The translations under genes were made by a program, and so were the position numbers. From the NCBI GenBank assembly GCA_963710665.1, contig CAVQBC010000006.1:620001-684000 (forward strand): a stretch of 64,000 bases of DNA. Reading direction: 5' to 3'. The notes beneath the pieces were generated by a model. That model had not been told where the DNA came from. It ran no database searches and worked only from the letters and a program-made list of their open reading frames with translations. This document shows, piece by piece, positions 35,514 to 45,318 of the stretch. Positions within the stretch are counted from its first letter, which is position 1. Each line of letters starts with the position of its first letter. This DNA comes from CAVQBC01 sp963710665. GTDB lineage: Bacteria; Actinomycetota; Thermoleophilia; Solirubrobacterales; Solirubrobacteraceae.

Positions 35514-35827
35514 CCTATTGACTCCAAGTCGTTCCACGACGCGAGCCGCCGCTCCATCCGCACCCCCTGCGGGAAGCGCGAGTCGAGGAAGCGCCCGACG
35601 CTGTCGGCGATCTCGTCGGCCCGTCGCGCCGACCCGGCGACGAGCGCCACCGCGAGCGTCGAGCGCTGCCAGGAGTCCTGCTGGCCGACCTCGGCGACCG
35701 CGGCCCCGATGCGGTCCCGCAGGTGCGCCTTCACGCGGTTGAGCTCGGCCCGCTTGCCCTTCAGCGAGCCGGACTCCGGGAAGAACAGGTGAACCCGCAA
35801 CACCACGACGAAGGCACGTTCGGACAC
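35510..35827 (-). CDS. DUF503 family protein (YlxP-like)
   Basis: A 105-residue protein of the DUF503 family, with the typical LRVHLFFPESGSLKGKRAEL start and VAEVGQQDSWQRSTLAVALVA core. Members occur between infB and rbfA across Gram-positive bacteria. Their function is not firmly known, though a role in ribosome assembly is suspected from position. It is 27 bp downstream of infB. Confidence 0.92.
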   Translation of the reverse strand: MSERAFVVVLRVHLFFPESGSLKGKRAELNRVKAHLRDRIGAAVAEVGQQDSWQRSTLAVALVAGSARRADEIADSVGRFLDSRFPQGVRMERRLASWNDLESIG

Positions 35828-35854
35828 TCGACGTTGACGCGGGCGGCCGTGCGG

Positions 35855-38076
<2,222 letters not shown>

Positions 38077-38104
<28 letters not shown>

Positions 38105-38364
38105 GTGGATACAGAGTCTACGAGGTCGTCGGGGATCGTCACGGCCCGTCGGAACGCGCGCTGGAAGCCGCCGCCGCGCAGCGCGCGCTCGAGGCACTCC
38201 CGCGCCGGGTGCAGCCACGCGCCGCGGCCCGGCAGCCGCGCCTCCGGATCGGCCACCACGCGGCCGTCGACGCAGGCGAAGCGGCGCAGCGACGCCCGCG
38301 GGGCGCGCTCGCCGCACCCCGCGCAGCGGCGGACCGGTGTATGGCCGCGGAGGCTCAGCCTCAG
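38077..38364 (-). CDS. YlxR-family RNA-binding protein (DUF448)
   Basis: A 95-residue protein of the YlxR/DUF448 family: VRRCAGCGERAPRASLRRF, GRGAWLHPARECLERAL. It is found between nusA and infB in most Gram-positive bacteria and is reported to bind RNA. No ATG, GTG or TTG lies in frame between the nusA stop region and the conserved part. A CTG at 38364 overlaps the nusA stop as CTGA, in line with the ATGA, GTGA and TTGA joints seen elsewhere here, so a rare CTG start with coupled translation is proposed. Confidence 0.8.
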
Positions 38365-39647
38365 CCCTGCGCCTGGGCCTCTGAGACGACGTCCGTGTCC
38401 TGGCCCGCGAGCGCCTGGTGGGCGTCGAGCCCGCAGTAGCGCGAGCCGGGCAGCGCGGCGTTGGGGCAGCGGCGGCCGTTGGAGAGGATCGCCGCGCAGC
38501 GCCCGCCGGCCTCCTCCTCCTCGTAGCCGGACTCGGCCTCCTCCTTGGCGAACTCGGTCTCCGAGCGGATGTCGACGCGCCACCCGGTGAGGCGGGCGGC
38601 GAGGCGGGCGTTCTGGCCCTCGCGGCCGATCGCCAGCGACAGCTGGTCGTCGGGCACGATGACCGTCGCCTGCTTGTTCTCGTCGTCGACCAGCACCTCG
38701 CGCACACGCGCGGGCGACAGCGCCTTGGCCACGAAGCGGGCGGGCTCGTCGTTGTAGGGGATGATGTCGATCTTCTCGCCGCGCAGCTCGGAGACGACCA
38801 TGCGCACGCGCGAGCCGCGCGGGCCCACGCAGGCGCCGACCGGGTCGACCCCGTCGGCGTGGGAGACGACCGCGATCTTCGAGCGGTAGCCGGGCTCGCG
38901 CGCGACGTTCGTGATGTCCACGAGGCCGTCGGCGATCTCGGGCACCTCGAGCTCGAAGAGCTTCTTGATCAGCTCGGGATCGCGGCGCGAGACGATGATG
39001 CTCGGGCCGCGGGTCGAGGAGGAGACCTCCTTGATGACCGCCTTGATGCGCTGAGAATGGTCGTAGCGCTCGCCGTCGACCTGCTCGGACTTCGGCAGCA
39101 GCGCCTCCACGCGCTCGCGCAGCTGGACGAGCGTGTAGCGGGAGTCGGACTGCTGGACGAGGCCGGTGATCAGCTCGCCGACGCGGTCGCGGTACTCCTC
39201 GTACATCTGCTCGCGCTCGGCCTCGCGGATGCGCTGGAGGATCACCTGCTTGGCGGTCTGGGCGGCGATGCGGCCGAAGTCGTGCGGGGTGACGTCGCGG
39301 GTCTCGATCTGGTCGGCGAACTCGGCGAGCCGCGCGGGGTCGATCTCGGGCGCCTCGGGCACCACGATCTCCCCCGTCTCGGGGTCGACGCGCCGGCCCT
39401 CCTCGAGCGCGGCCTGCTCCTCGGCCTCGTCGAGGAGCTGGTCCTCGAGGTCGGCCGGGAGCAGCAGCTCGTCGACGCGGAAGTCGCCGACGTCGCGGTC
39501 CATCGTCACGCGCGCGTACTTCGCCGCACCCGGCTGCTTCTTGTAGGCGGAGAGCAGTGCGTCCTCGAGGGCGAGCATGAGCTTCTCCTCGGAGATCCCC
39601 TTCTCTCGCCCCAGTGCGCGGACTGCATCGACGATCTCTTGCGACAT
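38361..39647 (-). CDS. nusA: Transcription termination/antitermination protein NusA with C-terminal Cys/His tail
   Basis: A 428-residue NusA. The N-terminal RNA-polymerase-binding domain (1-120) is followed by S1 (about 130-200) and two KH domains (about 225-345; GACVGPRGSRVRMVV and LAIGREGQNARLAARL). The tail (about 375-415) has the pattern Cys-x9-Cys-x10-Cys-x4-His (RCAAILSNGRRC then SRYCGLDAH), which looks like a small zinc-binding motif absent from E. coli and Bacillus NusA. It controls pausing, termination and antitermination and may regulate its own operon through the terminator before rimP. Confidence 0.96.
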   Translation of the reverse strand: MSQEIVDAVRALGREKGISEEKLMLALEDALLSAYKKQPGAAKYARVTMDRDVGDFRVDELLLPADLEDQLLDEAEEQAALEEGRRVDPETGEIVVPEAPEIDPARLAEFADQIETRDVTPHDFGRIAAQTAKQVILQRIREAEREQMYEEYRDRVGELITGLVQQSDSRYTLVQLRERVEALLPKSEQVDGERYDHSQRIKAVIKEVSSSTRGPSIIVSRRDPELIKKLFELEVPEIADGLVDITNVAREPGYRSKIAVVSHADGVDPVGACVGPRGSRVRMVVSELRGEKIDIIPYNDEPARFVAKALSPARVREVLVDDENKQATVIVPDDQLSLAIGREGQNARLAARLTGWRVDIRSETEFAKEEAESGYEEEEAGGRCAAILSNGRRCPNAALPGSRYCGLDAHQALAGQDTDVVSEAQAQG

Positions 39648-39651
39648 GACG

Positions 39652-40068
39652 CTAGTCCCCCAGCAGGTTGGATCGGTGGATGTCGGCGTAGGCGATGGAG
39701 ACCACGCCGCTGTCCGCGGCGACGGTCACCTCCTCCTCGGTGGCGCCGAGCAGCTCACCCGTGAACGACTGGCGCCCCTCGTGGTCCCCGCGCGTGCGCA
39801 CGCGGGCCCGATGGCCGACGAAGCGGCGGAAGTGCTCGGGCTTGGTCAGCGGCCGCCGGGTGCCCGGCGACGAGACCTCGAGCGCGTAGGTCTCGCGGAC
39901 CTGGGCCAGGTGGGAGGTGACGCGCTCGCACAGGTCGAGCGTGACCCCGTCCGGGTGGTCGATGTACAGACGCACGAGGCTGCCGCCGACAACCTCGGCC
40001 AGGAGCACCTCGACATCGGGCTCGACGTTCGAGAGTTGCGCTTCGATATCGGTCTGGATCCCACTCAC
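39652..40068 (-). CDS. rimP: Ribosome maturation factor RimP
   Basis: A 138-residue protein with LVRLYIDHPDGVTLDLCERVT and LEVSSPGTRRPLTKPEHFRRFVG, the RimP signatures. It binds the 30S subunit during assembly and heads the nusA operon. GTG 40068 is fixed by a strong ribosome site, AAAGGAGGTG, five bases upstream. The frame is open further back through the leader hairpin to an ATG at 40155, but that ATG overlaps the -10 box and cannot be in the transcript. Confidence 0.94.
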   Translation of the reverse strand: MSGIQTDIEAQLSNVEPDVEVLLAEVVGGSLVRLYIDHPDGVTLDLCERVTSHLAQVRETYALEVSSPGTRRPLTKPEHFRRFVGHRARVRTRGDHEGRQSFTGELLGATEEEVTVAADSGVVSIAYADIHRSNLLGD

Positions 40069-40084
40069 CGGACACCTCCTTTCA

Positions 40085-40111
40085 TGAAAAAAGCGGGCGT
40101 GCGCCCGCTTT
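40085..40111 (-). terminator. Intrinsic terminator in the rimP-nusA operon leader
   Basis: On the minus strand AAAGCGGGC pairs perfectly with GCCCGCTTT (40103-40111 with 40090-40098) around a 4-base loop and runs into six T. It is the only clear hairpin-plus-T terminator I see in the window. It lies between the promoter at 40156-40184 and the rimP start at 40068, which suggests attenuation rather than simple end-of-gene termination. Confidence 0.75.
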
Positions 40112-40155
40112 CCGAAGAACGGCCCGGCCCGGGCCGCGAAAGCTGAAGAGAGCAT

Positions 40156-40184
40156 TTTATACCACCGGTCCGGGGCCCTGGCAC
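40156..40184 (-). promoter_or_regulatory. Promoter of the rimP-nusA-infB operon
   Basis: On the minus strand GTGCCA (40179-40184) is followed after exactly 17 bases by TATAAA (40156-40161). Transcription would start near 40150, giving a leader of about 80 bases that contains the intrinsic terminator. The -10 box is one of the best in this GC-rich window. Confidence 0.6.
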
Positions 40185-40246
40185 GGTCGGCGGAGCCGCC
40201 GGTCCGGCTTCCGACGGGGCCGCGAGGTGGTGCGGCTCAGCCGGGC

Positions 40247-40606
40247 TCAGGCGGCCGCGCGGGCCCGGTCGCGGTAGATCCGGTAGTCCCGCCGCTCAGG
40301 GCGCATGGTGGCCGCGAGGATGAGCGGCTTGCGCGCCTCGCCGTTGCGGCCGAGCTCCATCAGCGAGCGGCCGAGGCAGAACAGCGCGTAATCGTTGGTC
40401 GGCGCGCGCTCGACCACCGCCTCGAACTCGGCCCGCGCGCGCTCGTACTGCTGCGAGCGGAAGTACGCGCGCCCGAGCGCCTCGCGGATCGAGGTCTTCT
40501 CGGGATCCAGGTCGCGGGCGCGCGCGAGCGGGATGGTGGCCTGGTTGAAGTCCCCCGCCTCCAGCAGGCTCATGCCGCGCTGGAAGAGATCGTAGAGGTC
40601 GCTCAT
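40247..40606 (-). CDS. Small tetratricopeptide-repeat protein
   Basis: A 119-residue all-helical protein with about three TPR units: DLFQRGMSLLEAGDFNQATIP, EALGRAYFRSQQYERARAEF and DYALFCLGRSLMELGRNGEA. TPR proteins act as scaffolds; no partner is evident. It stands alone between the rimP promoter and repeat copies d, with no signal peptide. Confidence 0.85.
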   Translation of the reverse strand: MSDLYDLFQRGMSLLEAGDFNQATIPLARARDLDPEKTSIREALGRAYFRSQQYERARAEFEAVVERAPTNDYALFCLGRSLMELGRNGEARKPLILAATMRPERRDYRIYRDRARAAA

Positions 40607-40626
40607 CGGTCAAACCCAACATACCG

Positions 40627-40902
40627 GGGAGTCGCCCAGGGGGCGACTCCCTATGGAGTTCGGCGTCGACACGTCACTTCAGGTACGGACGGGGACGGGC
40701 CGAACTCCCGCGCGTGCCGGGCTCATAACGCCTGCGGTGGGCGGAGGCTCCCGGGGGGCGACTCCCAATGGAGTTCGGCGTCGACACGTCACTTCAGGTA
40801 CGGACGGGGACGGGCCGAACTCCCGCCCGTGCCGGGCTCACAACGCCTGGCACACGTCACCTCACGGACGGGGACGGGGCCGAACTCCCGCGCGTGCCGG
40901 GC
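40627..40902. repeat. Interspersed palindromic repeat, copies d1, d2 and truncated d3
   Basis: Unit d1 has a perfect 11-bp hairpin, GGGAGTCGCCC/GGGCGACTCCC (40627-40651), then arms GAGTTCGGC (40656-40664) and GCCGAACTC (40699-40707) 34 bases apart. Unit d2 repeats this 115 bp on (arms 40771-40779 and 40814-40822). Unit d3 keeps only the right part (GCCGAACTC at 40879-40887). The segment between arms and the trailing GTGCCGGGCTCA sequence are nearly identical in each. The array fills the gap between the TPR and transglutaminase genes and supplies the stop codon of the latter. Confidence 0.88.
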
Positions 40903-43227
40903 TCACAACGCCTGCGGTGGGCGGGGGCCGCGGGGCCGCGGCGGGAGCGCCCACCACGAGCGCAGGCGGCCGCGCAGGCCGCCGCCGCGCGCGAGCTCGG
41001 CGCGCAGGCCGCGGCGCTGCGCGCGCGTCGGGACCGCGTGGCGCCCGCCGTAGCGCGACTCGCGCAGGGCGCGGACGTAGCCGACCGCGGCCGGGGTCGA
41101 GCCGAAGCGCGCCTCGAGCGCGGAGAGCGTCGTGGCGGGCGCGGCCGGGCGGCGGGCGCGGCGCAGCGCGCGCTCGAGCTCGGCCACCGGCCGCAGCGCC
41201 GGCGGCGGGCGGCGCGCGCGGCGGCGCCGGACCGCGAGGACGAGCGCCACGAGGGCGAGCACGGCCGCGGCGGCCAACAGCGCGATCTCCCACCAGGGGG
41301 TCGGCTCGCTCGTGGCGAGCGTGTTGCGCGACGTCGGGTCGGCGCCGCGGCGGCCGCCGAACTCGGGCGGGCGGTTGAGCTGGTTGGCGTCCGAGCCCGA
41401 CTCGGCCTGGCGCGAGCGCGGCGGGGCCGCCGCCGGGGTCGGGTCGCGCGTCACCCAGCCGGTGCCGGGGAACCACACCTCGACCCACGAGTGCGCGTCG
41501 AGGTCGCGCACGACCCACTCCCGCGCCTTGCGGTCGAAGGACCCGGCCGTGAAGCCGGTGGCGACGCGCGCCGGGATCCCGCCCATCCGCAGCAGCAGCG
41601 CCATCGCGCCCGAGTACTGCTGGCAGAAGCCGGTGCGGGCGTCGAACAGGAACCCCGGGAGCGAGGAGGCCGAGCGCGGCGGGCTCTCCGTATAGGTGAA
41701 GTCCGGTCCGGACAGGTAGCGCTCGACGGCGCGCACGTAGCCGAACGGCGTGTCGGTGTCCTCGCGCAGCCGCTGGGCGAGGTCCCACACGCGGCTGAGC
41801 GCCGATTGCTCGAGCACCTCCTCGCCGGGCTGCTCGGGCTGGGCGGAGCCGGTGAGCCGCTGCATCGGGACCGCGGGACGGCCGTCGATGTCGCGCTCTC
41901 CGTAGGCCGGGAACGACACGAGCCGCTTCGCGCTGTCACCAGGGTCGCTCCCGAGCGGGGTCGGCAGCTCGAGCACGAGGTAGGGCCGCTGCCAGGCCTC
42001 GTAGCCGGTGCCGGCGTCCCGCAGCTGGGCCTCGGACGGGCTCGGCGTGTAGACGCGCGCGGTGTAGGCGTCGCCGCGCCGCAGCATGCGCGCGGCCGCG
42101 TAGACGCCGCCGAGGGGCATCGACCGCGCGCGCTCGGACTCGATGCCGGTCGCGACCCCGGCGGTGATGAACGTGCGGCTGCGCAGGTTGCGCACCGTGA
42201 CCCGGATGTCCTGCGACCACCGCCGGATCTGCGCGACGTCGCCGGGAAGCTGGACCTCCGCCGGCTCCGCGCGCGCCGCCATGAACGGGTTCTCCTCCCA
42301 CCGCCGGCCGTCGAACTCGTCGAGGTTCTCGGCCTTCCAGTAGGCCTGCTGGCGCGCCTTGACGCGGATCATCTCGCGGCCGTCGCGGGGCCAGTCGAGC
42401 GGCCCGTAGTCGTGGTCCCACGAGAACGCGGTGGACTTCGAGGCGGCGGTCGAGAGCGCCCACGTCTCGTAGTCCCACCACGGCTCGCCGGCGTCGAGCG
42501 CGGGCGCGAGGATGAGCGCGCCGACGGCGGCGGCGAGCGCCAGCGCGGCCGCGGCCGGCGCCTCGCGGCGGCGCAGCCGCTCGAGCCGCAGGAAGCCGAT
42601 CACGAGCAGCGTCAGCAGCGCGCCGCGGAGGAACTCGCCGCTGAAGTCGAGCGCCACGGCGGGGACCGCGTAGAGCGTCACGAGCAGGACGAGCGCGACG
42701 CCGGGGAACCCGAGCCGCCCGTGGCCGCGCGGCCAGAAGGCCGCGAGCGCCGCGAGCACGACGAGCACGGTCCCGCCCAGGGCGATCGCCAGGCGCGTCC
42801 AGTCGTCGACGCCGCGGTAGGGCACGCGCGCGCCCGGCAGCGCGTCGATGCCGCGGCCCACGCCGGACATCAGCGCGCCCCAGTTGTCCGGGCGCAGCAT
42901 CTCGTCCGCGAGCCCGCCCGCGAGCAGGGCGAGCGCGGCGCCGATCAGCGCGGTGGCAGCGGCGGCCGCCGTCCGGTCGCGGCGCCGGGGCAGGCGGCCC
43001 GCGGCCAGCAGGCCGAGCATCGTGAGCGCGCCGGCGCCCACCGCGTACCACGCCCGCCGGGTCGCGGCGGGCTCGAGCATCGCCATCCAGTGCAGGGACC
43101 CGACGAGCGCGAGCGCGACGAACATGCTCCCGCGCGCGACCGCCAGGGACAGCAGCGGCCGGCCCCCCGCCGTCTCCCGGACGGCGGGCGGCGCGGGGCG
43201 GCGGAGGGTGGCGGTGGCGGCGGCCAT
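40903..43227 (-). CDS. Membrane transglutaminase-like protein (TgpA family: DUF3488-transglutaminase-DUF4129)
   Basis: A 774-residue protein. Several membrane helices (about 25-215) are followed by an outer region with a transglutaminase-like core: catalytic Cys in TGFCQQYSGAMALLL near 545, His in LDAHSWVEVWF near 588, Asp in VTRDPTP near 602. A final membrane helix (about 648-670) and a DUF4129-like tail follow. Proteins of this type occur with MoxR ATPase and DUF58 genes, as here. The exact reaction is unknown. ATG 43227 is one base after the DUF58 stop. Its last codons run into the repeat array. Confidence 0.92.
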   Translation of the reverse strand: MAAATATLRRPAPPAVRETAGGRPLLSLAVARGSMFVALALVGSLHWMAMLEPAATRRAWYAVGAGALTMLGLLAAGRLPRRRDRTAAAAATALIGAALALLAGGLADEMLRPDNWGALMSGVGRGIDALPGARVPYRGVDDWTRLAIALGGTVLVVLAALAAFWPRGHGRLGFPGVALVLLVTLYAVPAVALDFSGEFLRGALLTLLVIGFLRLERLRRREAPAAAALALAAAVGALILAPALDAGEPWWDYETWALSTAASKSTAFSWDHDYGPLDWPRDGREMIRVKARQQAYWKAENLDEFDGRRWEENPFMAARAEPAEVQLPGDVAQIRRWSQDIRVTVRNLRSRTFITAGVATGIESERARSMPLGGVYAAARMLRRGDAYTARVYTPSPSEAQLRDAGTGYEAWQRPYLVLELPTPLGSDPGDSAKRLVSFPAYGERDIDGRPAVPMQRLTGSAQPEQPGEEVLEQSALSRVWDLAQRLREDTDTPFGYVRAVERYLSGPDFTYTESPPRSASSLPGFLFDARTGFCQQYSGAMALLLRMGGIPARVATGFTAGSFDRKAREWVVRDLDAHSWVEVWFPGTGWVTRDPTPAAAPPRSRQAESGSDANQLNRPPEFGGRRGADPTSRNTLATSEPTPWWEIALLAAAAVLALVALVLAVRRRRARRPPPALRPVAELERALRRARRPAAPATTLSALEARFGSTPAAVGYVRALRESRYGGRHAVPTRAQRRGLRAELARGGGLRGRLRSWWALPPRPRGPRPPQAL

Positions 43228-43228
43228 G

Positions 43229-44335
43229 TCACGCGCTCGCGCCCACCGCCGCCATCGCGGCGCCCGCTCCCGTCCGCCCACCGACGTAGCCGTGGCACCC
43301 CGCCACCTCGAACAGCGCCCGCCGGCCGGGCAGCATCCCGGGCACGACGAGCAGGCACCCGCCGGGCGTGCGCCCGAGCCCGCGCGGCGGGCGGTCCACC
43401 GGGCGGGCGCAGACGTAGGCGATGAGGCCGCGGCGGTTCTGGGCGGCGGACAGGGCCGGGCCGGTGCGGCCCTCGATCAGCGCGAGGCGGACGTGCGCCG
43501 CCGGCCACGCGAGCATGTCGGGCTCGATCACGTGCGCGCGCCGGTCCCCGGGCAGCAGCAGCGCGCACCCGCCGCGGCGGGCGAAGAAGACGGTCAGCGA
43601 GGCGGCCGCGCGCACGGCGGCGTCGAGGCCGTCGTCGGGGCCGTCCCCGGCGCCGCGGGGATCGAGCAGGACGAGCGGCCGCGAGTCGGCCTCCGAGATC
43701 AGCTTGCGCTCCATCAGCCCGTTGCCGCGGGCGAGCGACGGCCAGTGGATGCGCGAGGCCGGCGCGCCCTCGCGGTGCTCGCGCAGCCCGTCGATCTCGG
43801 TCTCGGCGGCGGCGGTCAGCTGCGCGCGGCCGTGCACGGCGTTGGCCTCCCCGCCGCCGCCGGTCGCCCGCACCGGGAGGATCCGCGGCAGGACGAGCAC
43901 CTCGTCGCGCTCGCCGCCGAAGACCACGCGTTGAGCCAGCCCGAAGGGGTCGCGGAGCACGAGCGCCGGGGGCTCCAGCACGCGCCGCCCGCGGCGCGTG
44001 AACGTCGCCTCGATGCGCACGCGCGCGCTGCGGCGGCCGGCCCGGAAGCGCACCGGCTCGTCGAGCAGCGGCTCGTCGATGTAGCCGGGGGGCAGCGGGA
44101 GCCGGCCGGCGCGCGCCTGGATGCGCACGTGCAGCGGCTCCTCCTCGGTGACGCTGCGCGCGCCGAGCTCGCGCCAGACCTCGGCGCCCCACGCGCCCGC
44201 CGCGATCCACACCGCCGCGCCCGCGCCCAGCAGCACGAGGGCGGACCCGGTGACGTACAGCGGCTCGGCGTCGAACGTCCCCGCCACCAGCAGGAGCAGC
44301 ACCCCCAGCGCCGCGCACCCGAGGGCGGAGCGCAT
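43229..44335 (-). CDS. DUF58 domain-containing protein
   Basis: A 368-residue protein with two membrane helices at the N-terminus (about 5-45) and a DUF58 domain with the typical VFFGGERDEVLVLPR and HREGAPASRIHWPSLARGNGLMERKL motifs, a von Willebrand-A-like fold. DUF58 proteins form a set with MoxR AAA+ ATPases and transglutaminases, thought to act in assembly or maturation of envelope proteins. It lies 11 bp downstream of the moxR-like gene. Confidence 0.92.
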   Translation of the reverse strand: MRSALGCAALGVLLLLVAGTFDAEPLYVTGSALVLLGAGAAVWIAAGAWGAEVWRELGARSVTEEEPLHVRIQARAGRLPLPPGYIDEPLLDEPVRFRAGRRSARVRIEATFTRRGRRVLEPPALVLRDPFGLAQRVVFGGERDEVLVLPRILPVRATGGGGEANAVHGRAQLTAAAETEIDGLREHREGAPASRIHWPSLARGNGLMERKLISEADSRPLVLLDPRGAGDGPDDGLDAAVRAAASLTVFFARRGGCALLLPGDRRAHVIEPDMLAWPAAHVRLALIEGRTGPALSAAQNRRGLIAYVCARPVDRPPRGLGRTPGGCLLVVPGMLPGRRALFEVAGCHGYVGGRTGAGAAMAAVGASA

Positions 44336-44346
44336 GGCCGGTGCCC

Positions 44347-45318
44347 CTAGAGGGCCGGCGTCGACGCGACCGCGTCGGCGACGATCTGGCCGCGCTCCAC
44401 GCCGGCCGCCTCCGGGACGAGCATGATCCGGTGGGCGAGCACCGGCACGGCGAGCGCCTGCACGTCGTCGGGCAGCGCGTGGTCGCGGCCCTCGATGAGC
44501 GCGCGCGCCTTGGCGGCGCGCAGCAGCATCAGGCCGGCGCGCGGGGAGGCGCCGAGCTCGACGCGGTGGTCGGCGCGCGTGTAGTGCAGCAGGGAGACGA
44601 TGTAGTCGCGCAGCGCGCGGGCGGCGTGCACGCCGTGGGCGGTGTCCTGCGCGGCGATGACCTCGGCGACGTCGCAGACGGGCTCGAGCTCGAGCACGCG
44701 GTCGCCCACCTCGTGGCCGGCGAGCATGCCGGCCTCGTCGGACGCGTTGGGATAGCCGAGCGACAGGCGGACCATGAAGCGGTCGACCTGGGCCTCGGGC
44801 AGCGGGTAGGTCCCCTCGTACTCGACGGGGTTCTGCGTCGCGAAGACCATGAACGGGCGCGCCAGCTCGTGGGAGTACACGTCGACCGTGACGTGGCGCT
44901 CCTGCATGCACTCGAGCAGCCCGGACTGGGTCTTGGGCGAAGCGCGGTTGACCTCGTCCACGAGCACGACGTTGGCGAAGATCGGCCCCGGGCGGAACTC
45001 GAAGCGCTGCTCGCGCTGGTTGTAGACGTTGGTCCCCACGATGTCCGCGGGGAGCAGGTCGGCGGTGCACTGCACGCGCGCGAACTGGCAGTCGATCGAG
45101 CGGGCGAGCGCCCGGGCGAGCGCGGTCTTGCCGACGCCGGGATAGTCCTCCACGAGGATGTGGCCCTCGGCCAGCAGGGCGATCACGACCCGCTCGAGGG
45201 CCTCGTCGCGGATCTTGACGGCGCGGCGGATGTTCTCCGAGACCCGCTGGGCCAGCGCCGTGGCGGCCTCCACCGCGCCGGGGTCGAGGGCCTCCGGGGG
45301 CGGGTCCAGCGGCTCCAT
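44347..45318 (-). CDS. MoxR-family AAA+ ATPase
   Basis: A 323-residue chaperone-like ATPase with Walker A EDYPGVGKTALARALA near residues 58-73, Walker B NVVLVDEVNRASPKTQSGLLECMQE and the sensor FATQNPVEYEGTYPLPEAQ. It probably drives maturation of partners encoded downstream (DUF58, transglutaminase). The frame stays open far upstream inside coaBC; the start is set at ATG 45318, which overlaps the coaBC stop by one base. Confidence 0.95.
   Translation of the reverse strand: MEPLDPPPEALDPGAVEAATALAQRVSENIRRAVKIRDEALERVVIALLAEGHILVEDYPGVGKTALARALARSIDCQFARVQCTADLLPADIVGTNVYNQREQRFEFRPGPIFANVVLVDEVNRASPKTQSGLLECMQERHVTVDVYSHELARPFMVFATQNPVEYEGTYPLPEAQVDRFMVRLSLGYPNASDEAGMLAGHEVGDRVLELEPVCDVAEVIAAQDTAHGVHAARALRDYIVSLLHYTRADHRVELGASPRAGLMLLRAAKARALIEGRDHALPDDVQALAVPVLAHRIMLVPEAAGVERGQIVADAVASTPAL

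Noticed and set aside
40155..40155. An upstream ATG start for rimP
   Set aside because: It overlaps the -10 box, would be translated through the terminator hairpin, and has no ribosome site; GTG 40068 has a strong one.
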